Positions 24,431-30,914 of a stretch of 30,914 nucleotides of DNA are shown here, one piece after another. Made by a program: the position numbers and the translations under genes. The stretch spans positions 1 to 30,914 of the forward strand of contig URCQ01000025.1 in the NCBI GenBank assembly GCA_900546435.1. Direction: 5' to 3'. Source of the DNA: an uncultured Pseudobutyrivibrio sp. (GTDB lineage: Bacteria > Bacillota > Clostridia > Lachnospirales > Lachnospiraceae). Position 1 is the first letter of the stretch; the number at the start of each line of letters is the position of its first letter. The notes below the pieces were generated by a model that was not told where the DNA came from, made no database searches, and saw nothing but the letters and a program-made list of their open reading frames with translations.

Positions 24431-26014
24431 TTAACAACCACTCTGTCCATAGTTCTTTAGAACACGGGCAGATGGATCATTGACATCACAGTTTTCCCAA
24501 TTTTTATTCGGCATCCAGAAATCGACGATCATGTCCGCCTGATTCGGATAATATTTTTCAAACAATTCTCTATATAATAGAGATTCCTTGGTAAACGGTT
24601 TTGCATGGATATATTTCTTTCTTTTTTCCTCATATGCTTCATCCGTATAAAAACTGTTTGCATATTCCTTGATGTAATCCACCATGGAATGCCCTACAGC
24701 ATCGGAAAAAGCTGCCTTCTCACGAAAGAGAATATCGTAAGGGAGATATTCACCATCCTCAAATGCATGTCTTAGAAGGTATTTTCCTTTGTTGTAGGTG
24801 TTCATCTTGATTTTCGGATTGATGCTCATCACATACTTGACAAAATCCAGATCTCCAAAAGGGACTCTGGCTTCCATAGAATTTACGGAAATACAGCGGT
24901 CTGCCCGAAGCACATCATACATATACAATTCGCGCAGTCTTTTTTCTGCCTCTTCCTGAAAACTCTCTGCATCCGGTGCAAAATCGGTATATTTATAACC
25001 AAATATTTCATCTGAAATCTCTCCGGTTAATAGTACTCTGATATCGGTTTGCTCATGAATTGCCTTGCAGATCAGATACATTCCCATGCTCGCCCGGATG
25101 GTTGTAATATCAAACGTTCCAAGAATCTTTACCACTTCTTCCAAAGAAGAAAGAACAATATCTTTATTAATGATAATTTCGTGATGCTCACTATGTAAGT
25201 AATCCGCAACTTCTTTGGCATATTTTAGATCAATCGCATCCTCATTCATTCCAATCGCAAAGGTCTTAATTGGCTTATCCAGGATTTTTTGCGAAATGGC
25301 ACATACCAAAGAGGAATCCAAGCCACCGCTCAAAAGAAATCCTACCGGTGCATCTGCATCCAATCTCTTTTCTACGCCCTTAACCAGAAGTTCTTTAATC
25401 TTCTTACATGCGGTTTCTACATCATCACTGCTGTATGTCTGCCGCTTGGAAAGATCTTTGTAGCAAATGAATTTTCCATCCTCATAATAATGTCCTGGAG
25501 GAAACGGCATAACTTTGTCTGATAAACCGACCAGATTCTTTGCTTCGCTGGCAAACATGATAGAACCTTCGGCATCATATGCGTAAAACAACGGGCGGAT
25601 ACCAATGGGATCTCTCGCTGCAAGTAATGTCTGCTTCTTTGCATCGTAGAGAATCATTGCAAATTCTGCATCCAGCTTTTCAAACATATCCACCCCATAT
25701 TGTTCATACATAGGAAGAATGATTTCACAGTCCGAATCGCTTTTAAAAACATATCCCTGTTCTTCCAGGATTTTCTTTTCTTCACGGAAACCATACAACT
25801 CGCCATTACACACAACAGCATTTCCATGCAACAAAAATGGCTGCATACCGCTTTTGTCCAGTCCCATAATTGCCAGTCTCTGAAATCCCAAAACACAATC
25901 GCCTATAGCTTCTATTTGCATCATGTCAGGACCTCTGGAATTTGTTTTGGCAAAGTTTGCTTGAAATTTCTCCATGGAAACATGTTTTTTTGACAATGCC
26001 ATAATCGAACACAT
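24431..26014 (-). CDS. asnB: Asparagine synthase (glutamine-hydrolysing)
   Basis: The enzyme converts aspartate to asparagine with ATP and glutamine. The 527-residue product begins MCSIMAL, so Cys2 becomes the N-terminal nucleophile of a class II glutaminase domain (about 2-190, with RLAIMGLDKSGMQPF). The C-terminal synthetase domain carries the PP-loop LLSGGLDSSLV. Length fits AsnB. AAGGAG precedes the ATG. It leads the asnB-glnN transcript behind a near-consensus promoter and an attenuator with an ANTAR-type hairpin, placing asparagine synthesis under the same control as ammonium uptake. Confidence 0.95.
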   Translation of the reverse strand: MCSIMALSKKHVSMEKFQANFAKTNSRGPDMMQIEAIGDCVLGFQRLAIMGLDKSGMQPFLLHGNAVVCNGELYGFREEKKILEEQGYVFKSDSDCEIILPMYEQYGVDMFEKLDAEFAMILYDAKKQTLLAARDPIGIRPLFYAYDAEGSIMFASEAKNLVGLSDKVMPFPPGHYYEDGKFICYKDLSKRQTYSSDDVETACKKIKELLVKGVEKRLDADAPVGFLLSGGLDSSLVCAISQKILDKPIKTFAIGMNEDAIDLKYAKEVADYLHSEHHEIIINKDIVLSSLEEVVKILGTFDITTIRASMGMYLICKAIHEQTDIRVLLTGEISDEIFGYKYTDFAPDAESFQEEAEKRLRELYMYDVLRADRCISVNSMEARVPFGDLDFVKYVMSINPKIKMNTYNKGKYLLRHAFEDGEYLPYDILFREKAAFSDAVGHSMVDYIKEYANSFYTDEAYEEKRKKYIHAKPFTKESLLYRELFEKYYPNQADMIVDFWMPNKNWENCDVNDPSARVLKNYGQSGC

Positions 26015-26066
26015 ATCTTTTTTCTCCTTCCCTTTTCCAGCGCTGCCTGGATTTTTATAAAAAAAG

Positions 26067-26108
26067 AAGGCGCCACAGACTAGTATAAAAACTAATCCGT
26101 GGCGCCTT
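26067..26108 (-). terminator. Intrinsic terminator (attenuator) in the asnB leader
   Basis: On the minus strand AAGGCGCCAC (26099-26108) pairs with GTGGCGCCTT (26067-26076). The stem continues inwards through GATTAGT/ACTAGTC, giving about 17 pairs in all with one G-U and one mismatch. A T-rich tract follows (26053-26065). It lies downstream of the asnB promoter and upstream of its ribosome binding site. Confidence 0.88.
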
Positions 26109-26113
26109 TGCCA
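26100..26113 (-). promoter_or_regulatory. ANTAR-type hexaloop antiterminator hairpin, asnB leader
   Basis: On the minus strand TGGC, loop AAAGGC, GCCA: a 4-bp GC-rich stem with a six-base loop holding A1 and G4. It shares its 3' arm with the terminator's 5' arm (26099-26108). The loop differs by one base from the AATGGC loops of glnA and amt. The short stem makes this the weakest of the three. Confidence 0.62.
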
Positions 26114-26126
26114 TCTGAATTTATTT

Positions 26127-26157
26127 ACATCATAGTCATTGTTTTCTATGATGTCAA
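26127..26157 (-). promoter_or_regulatory. asnB promoter overlapped by a perfect inverted repeat
   Basis: On the minus strand a perfect TTGACA (26152-26157) and TATGAT (26129-26134) are spaced by 17 bases. A 9-bp inverted repeat, ACATCATAG (26127-26135) and CTATGATGT (26146-26154), covers most of the -10 and part of the -35. It may be a repressor operator, or the upstream hairpin of an ANTAR target if transcription starts further upstream. Confidence 0.72.
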
Positions 26158-26175
26158 CAAAAATTTCAAAATTGT

Positions 26176-26215
26176 GTATATTTTATAACAAATAACTATC
26201 ATTAACAAAATATAC
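26176..26215. repeat. A/T-rich inverted repeat after the Na/phosphate cotransporter gene
   Basis: GTATATTTT (26176-26184) and AAAATATAC (26207-26215) form a 9-bp A/T-only-cored inverted repeat between the cotransporter stop and the asnB promoter. No T-run follows on the minus strand, so terminator function is doubtful. Nothing else was seen between 26158 and 26250. Confidence 0.35.
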
Positions 26216-26250
26216 GTCTGATAATTGTACATTTTAGACAATTTTACACA

Positions 26251-28020
26251 TTATAACCCATATTTTTCCTTATACTCTTCATACATTGCACGGAATTCCG
26301 GTGTGTTATTTTCCTTTAACGTATCCAGATATTCATGCGTATCGTACACATCATCCTTTGTCTGAATCATACATACTGCAACATTGGAACAATGATCAGA
26401 TACACGCTCAAAGTTGGTCAACAAGTCCTCAAATGGTACAGAAAGCGCGATTGTACATTTTCCTTTCTGCAAACGTTTGATGTGATGCTTCTTTGCCTTA
26501 CTATTAATACCATCAATCACATCCTCTAATGGTTCTACATGTTTTGCCAAATCATAATCATCGGTATTAAATGCCTGCATGGTCATAGATACAATCTTGC
26601 GCAAAGCCTGTATATATGTCTGTAACTCTGCACTTGCCTTCTCTGAGAATACAAGTTCTTTTTTATGCATTTCCTGTGCAGTTTCACAAATATTCATTGC
26701 ATGGTCAGAAATACGTTCAAAGTTACCACTGCAATGTAAAATAGTAGTAATCGTCTGGTTATCTGCTACGCTAAGTGGTTTTGAAGACAGCTTAATTATA
26801 TATGTGCCAAGCATATCCTCAAAAGTATCAATCTGGCTTTCCAATACAGCGACACGTTTTGCTGTCTTTTTATCGTAATGATCCAGCAGATTCGTTGCCA
26901 AAACCAACGATTCTTCTGTTACTTCTGCCATCTTACGAGCAACTGTTACACAATGTCCAACGGCAAATGCCGGTTTTTCAAGGAAACGTTCGTCAAGCAA
27001 TGCAAGTTCTGTTGGAAGACCTTCCATTTCTTCTTCATCTTCATCATTACCACGTACGGTAATTGTCGCAAGTTTTTCAAGCAAACGATGGAATGGAAGC
27101 AGACAAACCGTAGCAATCACATTAAATACACTATGGATTACAGCAACACCAGCGGCATTTGTCGCTTGTCCCAAAAATGCAAAATGCAAAAAGGCATTCA
27201 AAGTATAGAATACAATCATAAACAAAACAGTTCCAATGATATTAAAATACAAATGCACAAATGCTGCTCTCTTAGCATTCTTCTTAGCACCAATTGCTGA
27301 AATTAATGCCGTGATACAGGTACCGATATTTTGACCCATAATAATTGGAAGTGCTGTTCCAAAGGTTACACTTCCTGTTGCACACAGCGCCTGCAAAATA
27401 CCAACAGATGCCGATGAAGACTGAATCACCGCTGTAAGAATCGCACCCGCAAGCATACCTAAAAGTGGATTGGAAAACATCGTAAGGATGCCGGTAAATT
27501 CCGGCACATCTGCAAGTGGCTTTACCGCATTTGACATGGTATCCATTCCAAACATAAGTACTGCAAATCCAAGCAAAATACCACCGATATCATGCTTCTT
27601 CTCATCTTTTGTAAACATGATAAAAATGATACCAATCAATGCCAAAATCGGACAAAACGATGTCGGTTTTAAAAATTGTAATAAAATATTATTACTTTCT
27701 ATGCCGGCAAGACTGACAATCCATGAAGTAACTGTCGTACCTACATTGGCACCCATAATAATACCAACTGCCTGTGATAATTTCATGATGCCGGAATTAA
27801 CAAAACCAACAACCATGACTGTCGTCGCTGAAGATGACTGAATCACTGCTGTTACAGCGGCACCTAAAAGCACACCCTTGATCGGTGTTGAAGTCAGCTT
27901 CTCAAGGATCTGTTCTAACTTACCACCTGCTGTCTTAGCAAGTCCATCTCCCATGGTCTCCATTCCGTAAAGGAACATTGCAAGACCACCTATCATAGAT
28001 AATACGCTAAAAATGTCCAT
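26251..28020 (-). CDS. Na+/phosphate cotransporter with PhoU-like domain
   Basis: The 589-residue protein belongs to the NptA/SLC34-type Na/Pi family. The membrane half (about 1-310) contains the duplicated QSSS signature: AVIQSSSATTVMV and AVIQSSSASVGIL. The C-terminal cytoplasmic part (about 350-589) is helical and resembles PhoU, with repeated sequence such as NFERISDHAMNICE and NFERVSDHCSNVAV, both carrying PhoU-like metal-site acids. It imports phosphate with Na+, and the PhoU part probably senses phosphate status. The ATG is preceded by AGAGGAG. A three-copy Pho-box-like repeat lies upstream. Confidence 0.93.
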   Translation of the reverse strand: MDIFSVLSMIGGLAMFLYGMETMGDGLAKTAGGKLEQILEKLTSTPIKGVLLGAAVTAVIQSSSATTVMVVGFVNSGIMKLSQAVGIIMGANVGTTVTSWIVSLAGIESNNILLQFLKPTSFCPILALIGIIFIMFTKDEKKHDIGGILLGFAVLMFGMDTMSNAVKPLADVPEFTGILTMFSNPLLGMLAGAILTAVIQSSSASVGILQALCATGSVTFGTALPIIMGQNIGTCITALISAIGAKKNAKRAAFVHLYFNIIGTVLFMIVFYTLNAFLHFAFLGQATNAAGVAVIHSVFNVIATVCLLPFHRLLEKLATITVRGNDEDEEEMEGLPTELALLDERFLEKPAFAVGHCVTVARKMAEVTEESLVLATNLLDHYDKKTAKRVAVLESQIDTFEDMLGTYIIKLSSKPLSVADNQTITTILHCSGNFERISDHAMNICETAQEMHKKELVFSEKASAELQTYIQALRKIVSMTMQAFNTDDYDLAKHVEPLEDVIDGINSKAKKHHIKRLQKGKCTIALSVPFEDLLTNFERVSDHCSNVAVCMIQTKDDVYDTHEYLDTLKENNTPEFRAMYEEYKEKYGL

Positions 28021-28056
28021 GATTATCTCCTCTTACTATACAATTTTCAATATCCA

Positions 28057-28079
28057 TATGTGTCGTAAAGCAACACATA
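28057..28079 (-). promoter_or_regulatory. Inverted repeat in the cotransporter leader
   Basis: TATGTGT (28057-28063) and ACACATA (28073-28079) form 7-bp arms around a nine-base centre, between the predicted -10 (28089-28094) and the ribosome binding site. No T-run follows. It may be an RNA hairpin or operator. Confidence 0.35.
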
Positions 28080-28088
28080 CAATTACAC

Positions 28089-28132
28089 TGTATAAGATTT
28101 AGATGTAAAATTCAAGTAAAATCCATGTAAAA
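28089..28132 (-). promoter_or_regulatory. Pho-box-like triple repeat and -10 upstream of the Na/Pi cotransporter
   Basis: On the minus strand TTTTAC occurs three times with an exact 11-base period (28127-28132, 28116-28121, 28105-28110), followed by a -10 TATACA (28089-28094). Gram-positive PhoP binds direct repeats of TT(A/T)ACA-like hexamers spaced about five bases apart, usually in place of a good -35. The match of repeat, spacing and gene function is strong, but the regulator is not in this window. Confidence 0.65.
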
Positions 28133-28187
28133 TCGTCTATCCTATTGTACTGTTCGAAATACACAAATTTTATCTGTCGTGGCTTAT

Positions 28188-29129
28188 TTATGCTAATGTT
28201 TCATCACGTAGGATTAATATGTCACCAAGTTTTAATTCCGTATCCTTCTGCGGCAGTATGGATAGATTATCACGCAGAATCAGATAAATTTTTGTACTTC
28301 CATCCTCCTCCATCTCTTCTACATATTTTCCGGCTAATTGTGCATCTATACGTATTTCCGCAATTGCCTGCATATCCTCCTGTTTCCAGTTGGATATATA
28401 GCTTTTACGTTGATACTGTTCTACAAAACCAGCACTGATAATACCTGTTGGAATGGCAACAACCCCTACACCAAGATAGGCAATCATGATTGCCATCACG
28501 CGTCCAAGCGTCGTGATCGGATAGATATCTCCATATCCTACCGTAAGCAAGGTACTCATGCTCCACCACATACCACTAAATGCATTGCGAAAAACCTCCG
28601 GCTGCGCCGCATGTTCTACACTATACATGCAAAGGCTACTCGCCAGCATCAGAATCATGACGATAAACACAGAAGATATGATTTGGTTTCGTTTTTCATA
28701 CAAAACCGTTGTAATAACATTAAAAGAATCGTATTTTGCATTGAGGCGGAACAAATGAAAAATTCTTGCCACGCGAAGCATGCGAAAAATCACCATGCCA
28801 GATAGGAAAAAGGCAGGTACAATGGTCAGCAAATCCACAACACCATCAAAGGATACCAGAAACCGTAATCTTGCCCGCACTTTACTTTTTTCCGGATACA
28901 ACGCATCTGCTGTCCAGATACGCAATCCATATTCCACGCAAAAAATCAGTAATGTAACGATTTCCACCATATGAAACAAAGGAAACAATTTCGACAGTTC
29001 CTGAAAAGTCAATAAAACCGTCACGGCAATATTTGAGATGATGGTAATGGTAATAAACACATCAAAAGCTCTGCTGATCCGGTTGCTCTTGTCTCCTATC
29101 TGAATGATGTTAAATATCTTTTCTTTCAT
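28188..29129 (-). CDS. Voltage-gated-type potassium channel
   Basis: The 313-residue protein has the six-helix Kv layout. S1-S3 lie within about 20-110, with acidic residues in VEYGLR and FDGVVDLLT. A shortened S4 with positive charges lies at about 112-128 (FRMLRVARIFHLFRL). S5, the pore with selectivity filter TVGYGD (196-201), and S6 with IPTGI follow. A cytoplasmic tail of about 75 residues ends with LGDILILRDE, resembling the end of a RCK/TrkA-C-like or small beta domain. The start MKEKIFNIIQ at 29129 is chosen because GGAGGCAACC precedes it; a 31-residue extension would run through the upstream A/T-rich region. Confidence 0.9.
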   Translation of the reverse strand: MKEKIFNIIQIGDKSNRISRAFDVFITITIISNIAVTVLLTFQELSKLFPLFHMVEIVTLLIFCVEYGLRIWTADALYPEKSKVRARLRFLVSFDGVVDLLTIVPAFFLSGMVIFRMLRVARIFHLFRLNAKYDSFNVITTVLYEKRNQIISSVFIVMILMLASSLCMYSVEHAAQPEVFRNAFSGMWWSMSTLLTVGYGDIYPITTLGRVMAIMIAYLGVGVVAIPTGIISAGFVEQYQRKSYISNWKQEDMQAIAEIRIDAQLAGKYVEEMEEDGSTKIYLILRDNLSILPQKDTELKLGDILILRDETLA

Positions 29130-29222
29130 GGTTGCCTCCAAACATGTCATGTAAAGTATAGTATATACCAACTTTGTGATTTTGTGGCACGTTTCCCCTT
29201 TTTCTGGTGAATAAAAAAACAA

Positions 29223-29251
29223 CGTTACGACTTTTTCTCAAAATCGTAACG
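29223..29251 (-). terminator. Terminator of the hicAB locus
   Basis: Arms CGTTACGA (29223-29230) and TCGTAACG (29244-29251) form an 8-bp stem. On the minus strand it is followed by TTG and a run of seven T. It lies about 30 bases after the hicB stop. Confidence 0.8.
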
Positions 29252-29280
29252 CTGTCTTCATTTTTTCTTTTATATTTTAT

Positions 29281-29697
29281 TTAACAGGATAATTTCTGTT
29301 TTAATGCCTCCTGTAAGACTCCAGATACATTGATATGCGCTTTTTCTGCTTTTTGATTTAACCAATTTGGAAGTGTCACATTTCTTCGTACGGTTCTATT
29401 ATCCTCTCTACGACGGTATTCATCAATATCCAGATCAACCAATGATATATAACTCTTTCCCTCTCCTGCAAAAGTTCCTTTTTCTACATTAATCTGGCTG
29501 ATATCGGACGGATCTGGTATGTCTTCATCTTTATCTTGGCGAGTAATAATATTAACGCCGATTGCGTCCCGTGCCATGAGCATAGCATCCGCTGTGCCAA
29601 AACCCTCTGTCATGAGTTCCAAATCTGGTACTTCAATCAAAACTGTGTTCTTTTTATCATCTATTTGTGTAAAAATCACTGGATAAGCCTGTCTCAT
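29281..29697 (-). CDS. hicB: HicB-family antitoxin with C-terminal ribbon-helix-helix
   Basis: HicB antitoxins neutralise the HicA mRNA interferase and repress their own operon. The 138-residue product has the HicB partially degraded RNase H-like fold at the N-terminus (YPVIFTQIDDKKNTVLIEVP, then FGTADAMLMARDAI). The C-terminal segment RRNVTLPNWLNQKAEKAHIN is followed by SGVLQEALKQKL and fits an Arc/ribbon-helix-helix DNA-binding unit. GGGAGG lies nine bases before the ATG. It follows hicA by 45 bases, and the locus ends in a hairpin terminator. The DNA-binding tail probably recognises the palindrome at 29933-29957. Confidence 0.88.
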   Translation of the reverse strand: MRQAYPVIFTQIDDKKNTVLIEVPDLELMTEGFGTADAMLMARDAIGVNIITRQDKDEDIPDPSDISQINVEKGTFAGEGKSYISLVDLDIDEYRRREDNRTVRRNVTLPNWLNQKAEKAHINVSGVLQEALKQKLSC

Positions 29698-29742
29698 GCT
29701 ACATATCCTCCCTTACCTTATAATATACAGTATATGCAATCC

Positions 29743-29912
29743 TTATAATCCCCATTTTCTCAAAATCGCCCTTGCCAATATTTCATTGATTTCCTTGTGC
29801 CTCGGAATCTGTTCTTGATCTTTTCCTCTTACATATACATCATGATTTCCGCCATGACGTTCAAAAACAAATCCTGCCGCCTCTAATTTTTCACCAATTC
29901 TCTCTGTTTCAT
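29743..29912 (-). pseudogene. hicA: hicA toxin gene, probable 1-bp frameshift in an A5 tract
   Basis: HicA is a small double-stranded-RNA-binding-fold mRNA interferase. The C-terminal part is intact: EAAGFVFERHGGNHDVYV with the active-site His, then IPRHKEINEILARAILRKW. The best start is the ATG at 29912, seven bases after GGGGAG. It reads MKQRELVK and then hits a stop, because the following tract has five A (29887-29891 on the plus strand as T5). Six A would give MKQRELVKKLEAAGF, the canonical HicA N-terminus of a 56-residue protein. As it stands, only an unusual start upstream (ATG at 29931 or 29943, without ribosome binding site) reads the rest in frame. Inactivation, a sequencing error or slippage-controlled expression are all possible. 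Confidence 0.75.
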
Positions 29913-29932
29913 ATACTCGCTCCCCTATCATT

Positions 29933-29960
29933 ATTATACACACTTCGTGTGTATAATCAA
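29933..29960 (-). promoter_or_regulatory. hicAB promoter within a perfect 11-bp palindrome
   Basis: On the minus strand TTGATT (29955-29960) and a perfect TATAAT (29933-29938) are spaced by 16 bases. Arms ATTATACACAC (29933-29943) and GTGTGTATAAT (29947-29957) form a perfect palindrome with a three-base centre, covering the -10 and reaching the -35. The predicted start lies about 14 bases before the ATG at 29912. This is a typical autoregulatory operator for a ribbon-helix-helix HicB. Confidence 0.7.
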
Positions 29961-30020
29961 GTCTTTCTTCAAAAGCTATAAGTGCAAAACCGTATCATTT
30001 CTTCTCATCATTTCATATAT

Positions 30021-30848
30021 TCAAAACAAATCCAGCATATTGTCTAAATAAATTGCTTCTCTTACCTTTAGTTGATATTCCGGTTTGGTCATATAGTATA
30101 GTAAGAATTCTAGAATAACCGCACTCCCCAGACCACGTCCTTCTATCTTAAACTGTAAAAATCCAAGGGGAAGATACGTATTTACAATATCTGAAATTCC
30201 AATAAAGGCTGTACTTTCCATTGCCTTCGAAAAAAGATACCCCTTCTTTGCATCTGGTGCTTTGCATACATGCTCTGTTGTTTTTAATCCCAGACTTTTT
30301 CTACTAACCGCTTCATAGCATGCTTTTCTATCCACACAACCTATATAACAACACTCATTGCATAGAAATTCCACTTTATTCTTCTGTTCCCGGGACAACA
30401 TCTGCCACTGTTCCATTCGATTATTCAGACGAAAATCCGGAACAACATAAGAAAAATCTTCACGTTCAATCTCTTTTACACATTGTGAAAAATCAGTTAT
30501 CACCTTTGTTGTCGAAGATACAAAATAGTATTCCGGATAATTCTTTTTTATGTATTCTAATAATAAATCAGAATATATGATGATACCATTTTTCACCTTT
30601 GCATCCGACGCAAACATAGCACACAATTGATTGCATTTTTTATCGTTAAGATGTTCCTTTAAAAGCAGTGAATTGCTAAAAGTCAGACGGGCAGAAATAC
30701 CATACTCCTGCATAAGTTTCAATACATCCTCTGGTTTGCAGTCTCCAAATCCAACACGACCGCCACCCCACAGACAGTCTGCCGGTGCTCCATAAATAGA
30801 ACCGATTTCACACCAATCGTAAAAATAGTCTCGGTGTTCTCGATACAA
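30021..30848 (-). CDS. Conserved cysteine-rich protein, U32-peptidase-like, N-terminus unresolved
   Basis: No firm family assignment. From a TTG at 30848 the frame gives 275 residues beginning YREHRDYFYDWCEIGS. It holds alternating strands and helices suggesting a barrel, and a cysteine cluster FLCNECCYIGCVDRKACYE that could hold an iron-sulfur cluster or zinc. The C-terminal part reads FKIEGRGLGSAVILEFLLYY. The KIEGR segment and the cysteine group recall the U32 peptidase/UbiU-UbiV fold; this is low-confidence recognition. There is no ribosome binding site before the TTG. The frame stays open upstream to a TGA at 30900-30902 and appears to be coding (GLAINTFCPITLFLPL), so the true start is probably further upstream and out of frame. 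Confidence 0.6.
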   Translation of the reverse strand: MYREHRDYFYDWCEIGSIYGAPADCLWGGGRVGFGDCKPEDVLKLMQEYGISARLTFSNSLLLKEHLNDKKCNQLCAMFASDAKVKNGIIIYSDLLLEYIKKNYPEYYFVSSTTKVITDFSQCVKEIEREDFSYVVPDFRLNNRMEQWQMLSREQKNKVEFLCNECCYIGCVDRKACYEAVSRKSLGLKTTEHVCKAPDAKKGYLFSKAMESTAFIGISDIVNTYLPLGFLQFKIEGRGLGSAVILEFLLYYMTKPEYQLKVREAIYLDNMLDLF

Positions 30849-30914
30849 TGGTAAAAACAGGGTTATAGGACAAAACGTGTTGATGGCTAATCCCAGCCAT
30901 CAAACGTTCTATCC

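Noticed and set aside
26176..26215. A/T inverted repeat as terminator of the Na/Pi cotransporter gene
   Set aside because: The stem is nearly all A/T, the loop is over 20 bases and no T-run follows; it is listed only as a repeat.
29913..29943. Upstream ATG codons (29931, 29943) as the normal hicA start
   Set aside because: They lack ribosome binding sites, fall on or before the predicted transcription start, and give an N-terminus unlike HicA, whereas the frame from 29912 matches HicA until the A5 tract.
1..30914. CRISPR array, insertion sequence, prophage or tRNA
   Set aside because: No regularly spaced repeats, transposase or integrase motifs, phage genes or cloverleaf sequences were seen on either strand.

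Overview
The window reads as chromosomal DNA of a low-GC Gram-positive anaerobe (Bacillota, Clostridia, most likely Lachnospiraceae). Supporting signs are strong GGAGG ribosome binding sites, TTGACA/TATAAT promoters, a PPi-type phosphofructokinase, a type III glutamine synthetase beside a type I enzyme, and several families common in Lachnospiraceae (DUF6320, DUF1846, the short 'endosialidase'-labelled protein). Family and genus are inferred from gene content only. Nearly all genes lie on the minus strand; only the phosphofructokinase and the DUF1846 gene lie on the plus strand.

Layout. 1-253: two tandem leftward promoters aimed at something beyond the left edge, possibly an rRNA operon. 254-6513: radA, a small conserved protein, clpC, a signal-peptide membrane protein and a small two-helix membrane protein. 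6686-7924 (+): phosphofructokinase. 8005-9934: an overlapping pair of a zinc-ribbon membrane protein and a condensation-type acyltransferase. 10169-11530: purine permease with its own promoter and terminator. 11917-13383 (+): DUF1846 protein. 13448-20275: a minus-strand series HD hydrolase, MATE transporter, azlC, azlD, glnA, ANTAR regulator, pyrG. 20437-26014: asnB, glnN (type III glutamine synthetase) and a fused Amt/P-II ammonium transporter. 26251-29129: Na/phosphate cotransporter behind a Pho-box-like repeat, and a voltage-gated-type K+ channel. 29281-29943: a hicA-hicB toxin-antitoxin locus whose hicA looks frameshifted. 30021 to the right edge: a cysteine-rich conserved protein with an uncertain N-terminus.

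The main result is an apparent nitrogen-assimilation regulon controlled by RNA antitermination. The regulator directly downstream of glnA has a C-terminal ANTAR RNA-binding domain. The leaders of glnA, amt-glnK and asnB-glnN each carry an intrinsic terminator. In each, the terminator's 5' arm overlaps a small hairpin with a six-base loop: AATGGC, AATGGC and AAAGGC. These loops fit the A-at-1, G-at-4 signature known for ANTAR targets. The regulator has Asn where a receiver's phosphoacceptor Asp should be. Its neighbour GlnA appears to lack two of the three ligands of the n2 metal site. Together they suggest that a degenerate glutamine synthetase and an unphosphorylatable ANTAR protein form a sensor-effector pair for ammonium uptake, two other amidation enzymes and possibly CTP synthase.

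Secondary results are the Pho box on the phosphate cotransporter, a one-base frameshift in hicA within an A5 tract under a perfect 11-bp palindromic operator, and a promoter embedded in the amt terminator.
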